Source: Caldifarciminota bacterium
GTDB lineage: Bacteria > Hydrothermota > Hydrothermia > B15-G9
DNA length: 35,980 nucleotides
Assembly: GCA_027037615.1 (NCBI GenBank)
Contig: JALVZN010000047.1
Coordinates: 1-35,980, forward strand
Direction of reading: 5' to 3'
The notes under the pieces are model-generated. The model was given only the letters and a program-made list of their open reading frames with translations, made no database searches and had not been told where the DNA came from. This document shows, piece after piece, positions 7,870 through 14,934 of this stretch. Numbering within the stretch: the first letter of the stretch is position 1; each line of letters opens with the position of its first letter. The position numbers were made by a program, and so were the translations under genes.

Positions 7870-8129
7870 ATGATTTTGAAGATTGGGACATACGGAGACT
7901 TTGAGGATATCCAAGGACTGTTCGAGTTGTATTCCAAGGAGACCTTAAGCGTCGTGGAACGCTATCCTGACATCAAAAGGGAGTAAAATATTGGGCTAAA
8001 AATGGGCTGGAGAGATTTAAGGATAGAATTTTGGGATTGGTCCATGAGATGCATCCACCATTATCGAGCGGCTTTAGATGGCTGGAATGTCATGAGGTTA
8101 GTGGAAGTGTCGAATTAGGTGTTGTATAA
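7870..8129 (+). pseudogene. Frame-broken remnant, possibly of a second nucleotidyltransferase gene
   Basis: One frame gives a 38-residue piece (ATG 7870, stop 7984-7986) containing GDFEDIQGLFELYS and VVERYPDIKRE. A -1/+2 shift at the stop continues smoothly into KYWAKNGLERFKDRILGLVHEM and stays open to the TAA at 8127-8129. The D-x-EDI-x-GL pattern resembles the part of stand-alone nucleotidyltransferases after the catalytic core, where family members read KD-x-EDI/V. No catalytic GS or D-x-D motif is present. The position directly behind an AbiEii-like gene fits decay of a duplicated or alternative toxin. The family assignment is tentative, the broken frame less so. Confidence 0.4.
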
Positions 8130-8268
8130 CCCCTACATGCACCGAGTTAAAAAACGGCGGATGTCAGGTGGTATTCGTGGCGCTGTTGATCCGTTGATCC
8201 AATATAGCCATGAACAAAAGGAATTATTGTCCATTGTGCGATTTAGAAACCAACGGGAGGCTGTCATT
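8130..8268. other. Non-coding stretch upstream of the duplicated-domain protein gene
   Basis: The reading frame of the following gene stays open here back to a GTG at 8119, but the translation (basic, no signal peptide) looks non-coding and the better start is at 8269. No clear promoter with a good -35 box was found. Confidence 0.4.
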
Positions 8269-9090
8269 ATGCTATATTTACCTCTCATCGTTTTGTTAAT
8301 CTCGGACTTAACGGTGAAATCGGGTGAACCTGTCGATGTTACCGTGATCAAAAAAATCGAGGTGAAACAGAAATACCATCTTCTGACCAAAACCAACCCG
8401 ATCAAGATCGAGGTTGCAGGCCCATCGATCGTTAGGTTTTACACGAGACTTGTGTTCAGCGATCCGACCCGCCAGAAGGGGCGGTATAGCCTGATAATCG
8501 AAGAGGATACGGTTAAGCAGAGGGTTGTCAGCAAATCGACATCGATATCAAAAGGCGCAAGGTGGAACGGGTATCGACTTGGAAAGTGGAGGTCATTCGT
8601 CGTGGAAGTCCCGCCCGGCAAACACACTTACAAAATATACCTTTTTGACGGCACTTTTGACTCCGTCCTTGTGAGGCCTGTCGTTCAGGAAGGGCACGGG
8701 TGGAAAGAGTTGACGCCGCAGAACAAAGCGGCTCAGGTGGTAGCTGTCGAAAACAACAGCCCGATAAGGTACTGGATGGCCGAAGGTGATAAGCTCTCAT
8801 TCTCTGTGGATGGCCCTGCAAAGCTAAAGGTTTACGCTCGATATGCTTTCAGGCCCGAAGAAGCCGAACCGCAGGATTTTTATGTTCAGGTTTACGCTGA
8901 CGGTGAGCAGTTGGCGGGAAAAGAGTTCACAGTCATGAAATCGAGAAGCGTTTATTTTCAGGATAGGGCTGATCTTCATCCCTCGACGAGGAAAACATTG
9001 TGGGTTGACATACCTGGAGGGCGCCATACGGTTGAGGTGAAAGTCCCGTCAGGCGTTGTTATCAGGGCATTGGTCAACAAACTGAAATAA
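8269..9090 (+). CDS. Unassigned exported protein with two tandem beta-sandwich-like domains
   Basis: The product is 273 residues starting at ATG 8269, which has GGGAGG 8 bases upstream and begins a signal peptide (MLYLPLIVLLISDL). Two related halves follow. Each has a GP-x-x-[VL][RK]-x-Y-[TA]R block (residues ~44 and ~171 onward), a stretch of charged strands, and a closing V-[ED]-[VI]-P-x-G-[KR]-HT motif (VEVPPGKHTYKIYL in the first, VDIPGGRHTVEVKV in the second), then a final hydrophobic strand. I do not recognise the family. The repeat suggests a duplicated beta-sandwich, perhaps binding a polymer or partner in the periplasm. The next gene, an outer-membrane barrel candidate, begins 23 bases later with its own ribosome-binding site, so the two very likely work together. 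Confidence 0.6.
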   Translation: MLYLPLIVLLISDLTVKSGEPVDVTVIKKIEVKQKYHLLTKTNPIKIEVAGPSIVRFYTRLVFSDPTRQKGRYSLIIEEDTVKQRVVSKSTSISKGARWNGYRLGKWRSFVVEVPPGKHTYKIYLFDGTFDSVLVRPVVQEGHGWKELTPQNKAAQVVAVENNSPIRYWMAEGDKLSFSVDGPAKLKVYARYAFRPEEAEPQDFYVQVYADGEQLAGKEFTVMKSRSVYFQDRADLHPSTRKTLWVDIPGGRHTVEVKVPSGVVIRALVNKLK

Positions 9091-9113
9091 CCCGACCCAG
9101 CAGGAGGCTTGAG

Positions 9114-10031
9114 ATGGCATTGATAATGATGTTCCTTGCGGCCCAATTCTGGCCTATCCACCTTGCAACTGACAAAACTGCCTATGTGACGGTGTCGCTT
9201 GCCTATGACGACAATGTCTTCAGATACTCCGATGAGGCTATATCGAAAATACTCGATGGCAAAGTCCGCCTTCCGATCAAATCGATAGACGACTTCAGGA
9301 TGGAAATGAAAGGAACTCTGAAATGGAAGATTATGCGCGACAGTTATTTGACTTTCGGTTTGAATTCCACGACTTATGCGAGGAATACCGAAAAAAGCTA
9401 TCAGCATATCTCGATCGCGTTCTCATACGCCGATTTAAGGCTATCTGCAGCCTACACCCCTTACAAGTTGCTCTTTTACACGACCAGAAGCCAGAAACCC
9501 CTTGGCTACCACTCATTTAACTCTTCGCTGGAATACAGCGTGCCGTTGAAATGGGCGAAGCTGAGAGCAAAAGCCGTGGCAGGCTACATCGATTTTGAGG
9601 ATAGCCTTTTTGGCTACATAACTGGCCCATTTTATGCGGGCGAAGTTGAGTTGATCAGGGGCTCAAATTTCGTGGCGATCAGGAAGCGGATTCAGTTGAG
9701 CCGTGATGGCAGCATCTTCGACGGTTTCTGCGAAAGAGGGATGCGCTTCGGGATTAAGATAAAGACCTCGACAAGATCATACTGGAAACTCTATGGCACA
9801 TACAGAAATCGGCGATTTTCGCCTGTCGATGAGGGCTACACGCGCATAGACGACATTTACAGCCTGTCCAGCAAATTCATGTTCAGGGCAAATCCGAGGG
9901 TGGAATTGGGCCCGTTCGTAAAATTGGGTTTGAGGAAGATTTACCGCAGGTTTCAGGGAAATGTCTCTGTGGGGCGCGGTATGCCTTACAGGGAGGTGGT
10001 CAGCGGTTTTTTGATGGCGGTGACGATATAA
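9114..10031 (+). CDS. Putative outer-membrane beta-barrel protein
   Basis: A 305-residue protein with a short hydrophobic leader (MALIMMFLAAQFWP) followed by alternating hydrophobic/polar strands with many aromatic residues (VTVSLAYDDNVFRYSDE, LTFGLNSTTYAR, LKLYGTYRNRRFSP-like strands, VSGFLMAVTI at the end). The early YDDN-x-FRYSDE segment resembles first strands of small surface-assembly barrels, but I cannot name a family. AGGAGG lies 6 bases before ATG 9114. It follows the duplicated-domain gene in an apparent two-gene operon and converges on rnpB: its stop codon ends at 10031, inside the T-tract of the rnpB terminator. No plus-strand terminator of its own is visible. Confidence 0.6.
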   Translation: MALIMMFLAAQFWPIHLATDKTAYVTVSLAYDDNVFRYSDEAISKILDGKVRLPIKSIDDFRMEMKGTLKWKIMRDSYLTFGLNSTTYARNTEKSYQHISIAFSYADLRLSAAYTPYKLLFYTTRSQKPLGYHSFNSSLEYSVPLKWAKLRAKAVAGYIDFEDSLFGYITGPFYAGEVELIRGSNFVAIRKRIQLSRDGSIFDGFCERGMRFGIKIKTSTRSYWKLYGTYRNRRFSPVDEGYTRIDDIYSLSSKFMFRANPRVELGPFVKLGLRKIYRRFQGNVSVGRGMPYREVVSGFLMAVTI

Positions 10032-10071
10032 AAAGGAACAGGGAGGCATCCTATAAGCCGAGTTCTGTTCC
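10031..10071 (-). terminator. Probable intrinsic terminator of rnpB built partly from the RNase P RNA 3' end
   Basis: On the minus strand GGAACAG (10065-10071) can pair with CTGTTCC (10035-10041), followed at once by TTTT (10031-10034). The upstream arm overlaps the conserved ACAGAA sequence near the 3' end of RNase P RNA, so this hairpin competes with the mature fold. Confidence 0.5.
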
Positions 10072-10444
10072 CGCTATGCGGGCGGCGGCCATTTATCTGG
10101 GCGGCGGGTTACCCGCGCCGCTCAAGCGGCCTACCCGAAGGTCAAGGGGTGCGGGCCACACCCCGGAGCCATGCGGCTCCTTCCCTTCATGTTTGGCCTT
10201 GCTCCGGGCGGGGGTTACCAGCACGGGATGTCGCCATCCCGCCTGGTGGGCTCTTACCCCACCGTTTCACCCTTGCCTGATCCCCTCAACGGGGCCATCG
10301 GCGGTCTGGTTTCTGTGGCCCTGTCCGTAGTGCCAGGGTCTCCCCTGACACCCCTGGGTGTTACCCAGCGCCCTGCCCTCTGGAGCTCGGACTTTCCTCA
10401 GGAGACACATTTCGGTCTCCCGCGGCCGCCCGGATGCCTCCCTG
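10039..10444 (-). ncRNA. rnpB: RNase P RNA (bacterial class A)
   Basis: Read on the minus strand, the roughly 406-base RNA contains the conserved elements in the right order: GAGGAAAGTCCGAGCTCC near the 5' end, then AGGGCAGG, ACGGACAGGGCCACAGAAAC, AGGGTGAAACGGTGGGGTAA, and near the 3' end ACAGAACTCGGCTTATAGG. The ends pair as a 13-bp P1 helix (10432-10444 with 10039-10051), which sets the boundaries to within a few bases. It forms the catalytic subunit of RNase P, which removes 5' leaders from tRNA precursors. The GGTAA sequence before the 3' third fits the usual site that binds the tRNA CCA end. Several open frames across this region are artefacts of GC-rich RNA structure. It has its own promoter and lies convergent to the beta-barrel gene. 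Confidence 0.95.
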
Positions 10445-10454
10445 CGAGGTCTCT

Positions 10455-10482
10455 AATTTACAAACTCAATCGTTTCGTGCAA
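10455..10482 (-). promoter_or_regulatory. Predicted rnpB promoter
   Basis: On the minus strand TTGCAC (10477-10482) and TAAATT (10455-10460) are spaced by 16 bases, about 10 bases before the 5' strand of the P1 helix. This is a fitting position for a stable RNA gene. Confidence 0.6.
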
Positions 10483-10554
10483 CCCCTGAGAACCGCAAAG
10501 TCACAAGGATGGAACTTGATTTAACTCTGACCCGATGATTTCAATATGATTAAA

Positions 10555-11601
10555 TCACTCTATCGGGCCTATCTCAGCCTCACGGAGGAATTTGGCAGCC
10601 TCTTCTGGAGGCGTCGGGTTTATGTAAAGCCCTGAGCCCCACTCAAATCCGGCAATGCGCGTCAGGCGCGGCACCAGCTCAATGTGCCAGTGGTAGTCCA
10701 GATGAATTGTGCTCCAGTAGTATTCGCGTCCCGGACGGGGATGTGGCGATGGCGCCGTGTGGAGTATCATGTTGTATGGCGGATCGTCTAACACCGTCTT
10801 TATGCGCTGTAACATGTCTTTTAGCACATAGGCCAGCTTAAGAAGGTCATCGTCGTTAAGAAGTGCAAAGTCGTGGAGGTGTTTCTTGGGCAATATCCAT
10901 GTCTCAAATGGAAATGCCGACGCAAATGGAGCCCATTCTATGTAATCCTCATCCTCGTAAACGATTCTGTCCTTCAAAAGCAACTCCTGCTTGATCAGGT
11001 CACAGAAGATGCATCTTTCCTTGCGTGAATAGTGTTCCCTTGCGACATTGAGCTCCTGAACGACAACCGGAGGGATGATCGGGGTAGCGATGAGCTGAGA
11101 GTGAGAATGTGGCAGAGATGCACCTGCCTCAGCACGATGGTTTTTGAAAACGAGGATATACCTGAACCGCACATCTTTGCGGAGATCCTTAATTCGTTCC
11201 CGATACGCTATGAGCACCTTCCTAATGTGTTCAACCGGCAGATCGCCCAGCGAAAGGTGATGGTGAGGACTCTCGATTATGACCTCATGGGCGCCTATGC
11301 CGCTCACGATGTCGAAAAGTCCAAGCCCTTCTCTTTTCAACTCTCCCTCAATCCGCAACGCCGGATACTTGTTGGGCACTACCCTGACCTCCCAGCCTGA
11401 AGTGTTGGGCTTTCTTCCCTCTGGAGCTATAACAAACACCTCAGGCGGGGTCCTGCTTTCGTTCCCGTAACAAAAAGGGCATGTCGAAGGATCGCCCTTT
11501 GGTTCCTCACGCTTCTGAACATACTCATGGGGGCGGCGGGCACGCTCCGTAGCGATAACGACCCACCTGCTCCTGATGGGATCATATCTGAGTTCAGGCA
11601 T
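10555..11601 (-). CDS. galT: Galactose-1-phosphate uridylyltransferase
   Basis: A 348-residue cytoplasmic enzyme of the Leloir pathway that exchanges UMP between UDP-glucose and galactose-1-phosphate. The zinc site begins with C41-P-F-C44. The catalytic block is H165-S-H-S-Q169, in which the middle His167 should be the uridylylated nucleophile, as His166 is in E. coli (HPHGQ). Other family features are VVPNKYPAL, GAHEVIIESPHHH and, toward the end, HWHIELVPRL with a following GFEWGSG block. AGGGAG precedes the ATG. It sits 18 bases downstream of a DUF1858 gene in the same orientation, probably one operon. No galK or galE is nearby; with glycogen synthase at the right edge the cell evidently handles nucleotide sugars. 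Confidence 0.93.
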   Translation of the reverse strand: MPELRYDPIRSRWVVIATERARRPHEYVQKREEPKGDPSTCPFCYGNESRTPPEVFVIAPEGRKPNTSGWEVRVVPNKYPALRIEGELKREGLGLFDIVSGIGAHEVIIESPHHHLSLGDLPVEHIRKVLIAYRERIKDLRKDVRFRYILVFKNHRAEAGASLPHSHSQLIATPIIPPVVVQELNVAREHYSRKERCIFCDLIKQELLLKDRIVYEDEDYIEWAPFASAFPFETWILPKKHLHDFALLNDDDLLKLAYVLKDMLQRIKTVLDDPPYNMILHTAPSPHPRPGREYYWSTIHLDYHWHIELVPRLTRIAGFEWGSGLYINPTPPEEAAKFLREAEIGPIE

Positions 11602-11619
11602 TTTTAGTCTCCCTGCTGA

Positions 11620-11862
11620 TTAATTTCCACCGAGATCGAGGATAAGCGTTCCTGTCTCCTGAGCTGCCTCATTGAGCTCTTTCATCAGGGCGTCTAAATC
11701 CTTAACGCCATACTTTTCAGCGTTCTCGGCTATCGTTCCCCAGATCGGCGTGCCACACGCAATCGCTGGAATTCCATGTTTGAACAGTATGTCAACCGTC
11801 TTCGGGTATTTTGTAACCAGATCCTCAATCGTCCAGTCAGGCGTTATTTTCACTTCCGACAT
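11620..11862 (-). CDS. DUF1858 domain protein
   Basis: An 80-residue protein containing the DUF1858 pattern: ITPDWTIEDLVTKYPKTVDIL, then FKHGIPAIACGTPIWGTI with the conserved single cysteine (Cys37 region), then a helical tail. The family occurs alone or fused to other domains and is often linked to redox or iron-sulfur proteins through its Cys, but no biochemical role is established that I can rely on. AAGGAGGAG precedes the ATG. Upstream of galT with an 18-base gap. Confidence 0.8.
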   Translation of the reverse strand: MSEVKITPDWTIEDLVTKYPKTVDILFKHGIPAIACGTPIWGTIAENAEKYGVKDLDALMKELNEAAQETGTLILDLGGN

Positions 11863-11891
11863 CTCAGCTCCTCCTTCTTTTCAAGGATGCT

Positions 11892-11897
11892 ATTATA
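11892..11897 (-). promoter_or_regulatory. Candidate -10 element for the DUF1858-galT operon
   Basis: A perfect TATAAT on the minus strand lies about 30 bases before the DUF1858 start codon, with no good TTGACA-like partner at 16-18 bases. It may be a weak or activator-dependent promoter. Confidence 0.35.
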
Positions 11898-12101
11898 AAT
11901 CATCGCATCGTGAGGCGCCTGCCCATGAAGTGCGCCATGAAAACGGTGTCGAAACGGAAATTGAACCTCTGGAATTGAGCAACTAACCCTTCACGCCCAC
12001 CGAGCAGGCAATTCTCCACGATAGACCAACTTGTGGCAGGGTAATCCACCCCTTTCCGTTGAGTCGCTGAGCCTTTTGCGCTTCAAACAGCCTGATTGGC
12101 C
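11898..12101. other. Gene-poor stretch between glnA and the DUF1858 gene
   Basis: No recognisable gene, RNA or terminator. A minus-strand open frame passes through (ending near 11983) but starts inside glnA in another phase and shows no family signature. Confidence 0.4.
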
Positions 12102-12221
12102 TTAGTTTCTCAGGCTGAATATCGGTGCCGGGATCCTCCCCTTTGCCGTTACAAACTTCTTTGGCGAGAACCTGTCGATGTTCAGATCCCAGACAGGCGC
12201 AGCACCGATTCGTATACCCAT
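12102..12221 (-). CDS. Possible 39-residue small protein coupled to glnA by a TAATG junction
   Basis: The glnA stop and this ATG share bases (TAATG), a layout typical of translational re-initiation. The peptide (start MGIRIGAAPVWDLNIDRF, then a basic SPKKFVTAKGR, end FSLRN) matches nothing I know. It has no ribosome-binding site of its own beyond coupling and could be accidental or a decayed gene start. Confidence 0.25.
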   Translation of the reverse strand: MGIRIGAAPVWDLNIDRFSPKKFVTAKGRIPAPIFSLRN

Positions 12222-13546
12222 TAGTAAACCCAGAGGTAGCGCTCAATCTCCCAGTTGCTTATGTTGAGCGAATACTCGCGCCACTCCTGTTTTTTAGCTG
12301 CAATGTAGCGCTCAAAGAGGTAGTCTCCAAGCGTCTCCCTGATCAATGGATCCTCTTCGGATGCCTGAATGGCTTCATAAAGGTTTTGAGGCAACTCGCC
12401 GATGTTGAGCTGGATGCGACCGCTCTCATCCAGATGGTAGATGTCCTCTTCGACAGGATCAGGGGGCGTTAAATCCTTCTTAATGCCGTCAAGCCCAGCT
12501 CTGAGCATAATGGCAAACGCAAGATATGGGTTGCAGCTTGGGTCAGGGCACCTGAGCTCGATCCTGGTCGATTCCAATCTGTTGGGTGAAACTTTCGGGA
12601 TGCGTATCAAAGCCGAGCGGTTTAATGTTCCCCAGCTTATGTAAACCGGTGCCTCATAACCGGGAGTTAACCGTTTATAAGAGTTAACAAGTGGCGCAAG
12701 GACGCTGCACATCCCGCGTGCGTGTTTCAGTTGGCCGGCTATAAATTTGAGGGCGATGTCGGACAGGCCGTAATCGGCGTTGGGGTCTGCGAACATGTTT
12801 TTGCCTGTTTCGATGGAATAGAGGCTTTGATGGGTGTGCATCCCTGAGCCGTTTATGCCGTAAAAGGGCTTTGGCATGAAGGTGGCATAAAGTCCATGTT
12901 TCCGTGCAATCCGTTTAAGCGTGAATTTGAAAGTTACAACATTATCAGCGGTTTTGAGGGCATCCGCATATCTGAAATCGATTTCGTGCTGGCCGAAAGC
13001 AACCTCGTGATGGGCGGCTTCAACCTCTATCCCAAACGCCTCCAATGCTTTTGCCATCTCTTTTCTGACCTCTATGCCCTCGTCTGTCGAGAAATCGAAG
13101 TAACCCCCTCTGTCGTGAGGTTGGGAGGCTTGATCGGCTTTTAACAGGAAAAATTCGGGTTCCGGGCCAGTGTAATAGCCAAATCCCATCTCGCGCGCCT
13201 CTTTCAACGCTTTCTTGAGCACATAGCGCGGATCACCCTCAAAAGGTCTTCCATCAGGCGTGTAAACATCGCAAATTAGCCTTGCGGTCAGATTTTCGGG
13301 CGAAGACCACGGTATTATCGCGAATGTGTCGGGATCCGGCTTCAGATACATGTCACTTTCGGCGATACGGGCAAACCCTTCGATGGATGAGCCGTCGAAC
13401 CACACGCCGTGCTCAAAAACCTGCTCAAGCATTCCTGATGGGATGGTGACGCTTTTCACAATTCCGAGCATGTCAGTGAACTGGAGCTCGATGAAACGAA
13501 CCCCCTTATCCGCAACTGATTTCAGGACTTTCTCGACTTTTACCAT
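12221..13546 (-). CDS. glnA: Glutamine synthetase, type I (alpha subtype)
   Basis: The product is 441 residues from the ATG at 13546, which has GGAGGTG 5 bases upstream; the frame extends to 13597 without a ribosome-binding site. It catalyses ATP-dependent ligation of ammonia to glutamate as a cytoplasmic dodecamer. Visible signatures: WFDGSSIEGFARIAESDM near residue 50, GPEPEFFL with metal-binding glutamates, NGSGMHTHQSL, the RLTPGYEAPVYISWG ATP region, and RIELRCPDPSCNPYLAFA. The C-terminal part lacks the NLY-x-LP adenylylation tyrosine of the beta subtype and the length is of the short class, so regulation is expected by feedback rather than by GlnE. The Arg in the IEGFARI segment matches the feedback-related Arg62 of Bacillus GlnA. 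The gene is divergent from rpsL. Confidence 0.95.
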   Translation of the reverse strand: MVKVEKVLKSVADKGVRFIELQFTDMLGIVKSVTIPSGMLEQVFEHGVWFDGSSIEGFARIAESDMYLKPDPDTFAIIPWSSPENLTARLICDVYTPDGRPFEGDPRYVLKKALKEAREMGFGYYTGPEPEFFLLKADQASQPHDRGGYFDFSTDEGIEVRKEMAKALEAFGIEVEAAHHEVAFGQHEIDFRYADALKTADNVVTFKFTLKRIARKHGLYATFMPKPFYGINGSGMHTHQSLYSIETGKNMFADPNADYGLSDIALKFIAGQLKHARGMCSVLAPLVNSYKRLTPGYEAPVYISWGTLNRSALIRIPKVSPNRLESTRIELRCPDPSCNPYLAFAIMLRAGLDGIKKDLTPPDPVEEDIYHLDESGRIQLNIGELPQNLYEAIQASEEDPLIRETLGDYLFERYIAAKKQEWREYSLNISNWEIERYLWVY

Positions 13547-13583
13547 GTTTTCACCTCCACGAGGGTTGTTTGGGCTGGGCTCA

Positions 13584-13613
13584 ATTTTATTACCCATCAG
13601 TCGGTTGTAGCAA
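13584..13613 (-). promoter_or_regulatory. Possible glnA promoter
   Basis: On the minus strand TTGCTA (13608-13613) and TAAAAT (13584-13589) are 18 bases apart, upstream of the GGAGGTG site. The match is moderate. The 350-base divergent gap between glnA and rpsL otherwise holds only the rpsL promoter and leader. Confidence 0.35.
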
Positions 13614-13764
13614 TAAATCGGGTAAGGTTTTGTTGTTTGCAGGGAAGTGCCGATTTTTAATGCGGCTCAAGGTTGAGATCGGCTGATACCGGCCTGTGGT
13701 GAAGCGGGAGGAATAACTTTTAACCAACCGAATTTTTAATTTTCAGATGGCCTTCGTTGTGCTA

Positions 13765-13793
13765 TTGACAACTAAGGGATTAGAGCGTAAAAA
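13765..13793 (+). promoter_or_regulatory. Promoter of the str ribosomal operon
   Basis: TTGACA (13765-13770) matches the consensus -35 exactly and TAAAAA (13788-13793) follows after 17 bases. Transcription should start near 13800, giving a leader of about 97 bases before rpsL. The leader contains a small inverted pair, CCCC (from 13811) with GGGG, that may form a hairpin. Confidence 0.65.
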
Positions 13794-13896
13794 AATAGAG
13801 CTTTCACAGACCCCGAATGGCAAGGGGCAGAAAAACAACACATAAATTGTGAGGGATTAAAGGATTAGGCAAACAAGGAGTGAAAGGGAGGATAAT

Positions 13897-14280
13897 ATGC
13901 CTACTATTAACCAGCTTGTTAGACGGCCGAGAAAGCCGAAGATCAAGAAGACGAAATCGCCTGCACTTGAGGGGAATCCGCAGAAAAGAGGCGTTTGTAT
14001 AAGGGTTTATACAACTACGCCGAAGAAACCGAACTCTGCATTGCGCAAGGTGGCGAAAGTCCGTCTGTCAAACGGCAGAGAGGTTGTGGCATACATCCCC
14101 GGTGAAGGGCACAACCTGCAGGAACACTCGGTGGTTCTCGTGAGAGGCGGCCGTGTGCGCGACCTGCCTGGCGTTAGATACCACATTATTCGTGGCGTTC
14201 ATGATGCTGCTGGAGTTGAAGGTAGAAGGAATTCAAGGTCAAAATATGGCACAAAAAGACCTAAAAAAGCAGCTGAGTAA
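13897..14280 (+). CDS. rpsL: Small ribosomal subunit protein uS12
   Basis: A 127-residue decoding-centre protein opening the str operon. Typical motifs: [34 protein letters not shown] (Lys43 present), [19 protein letters not shown] and [12 protein letters not shown]. Position 88, a Lys in E. coli and most bacteria, is Arg here (codon CGC), giving RVRDLPG. Replacement of that Lys by Arg is a well-known streptomycin-resistance change in E. coli and Mycobacterium tuberculosis. GGGAGG precedes the ATG by 5 bases. The 15-base gap to rpsG indicates one transcript. Confidence 0.97.
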   Translation: MPTINQLVRRPRKPKIKKTKSPALEGNPQKRGVCIRVYTTTPKKPNSALRKVAKVRLSNGREVVAYIPGEGHNLQEHSVVLVRGGRVRDLPGVRYHIIRGVHDAAGVEGRRNSRSKYGTKRPKKAAE

Positions 14281-14763
<483 letters not shown>

Positions 14764-14820
14764 GGAGGTAGAGACCTTCTTCCGAATAGCGGCTGAAACT
14801 TCTGAGGATTTTTATCGTGT

Positions 14821-14850
14821 TCCTCCCATGGTGGAAGTGGGAGGATATTT
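14821..14850 (+). terminator. Terminator or attenuator between rpsG and fusA
   Basis: TCCTCCCA (14821-14828) pairs with TGGGAGGA (14838-14845) over a 9-base loop, followed by a T-rich run (ATATTTTATCTTATTTT). It lies in the 171-base gap of an otherwise tightly packed operon and could reduce read-through, so that fusA and tuf levels are set separately. No clear new promoter was found downstream of it. Confidence 0.6.
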
Positions 14851-14934
14851 TATCTTATTTTCGGATAAGGGACGCAGCGACATAGCTGTTCCCTGCTGGG
14901 GCAAAAAGGGAGATCGGTAACTCGGGGTGAGAAT

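Noticed and set aside
8119-8268. N-terminal extension of the duplicated-domain protein from GTG 8119
   Set aside because: The extension is basic and unlike a signal peptide, overlaps the end of the pseudogene, and lacks a ribosome-binding site, whereas ATG 8269 has both a GGGAGG and a signal peptide.
10035-10071. Terminator for the plus-strand barrel gene at the same inverted repeat
   Set aside because: On the plus strand no T-tract follows the hairpin; only the minus-strand reading fits a terminator.
10076-10524. Two plus-strand open frames of 84 and 117 codons
   Set aside because: They lie over the RNase P RNA gene on the other strand; their Cys/Pro/Arg-rich translations reflect structured GC-rich RNA sequence.
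11983-12246. 87-codon minus-strand frame downstream of glnA
   Set aside because: It starts inside glnA in another phase, has no ribosome-binding site, and the translation has no recognisable domain.
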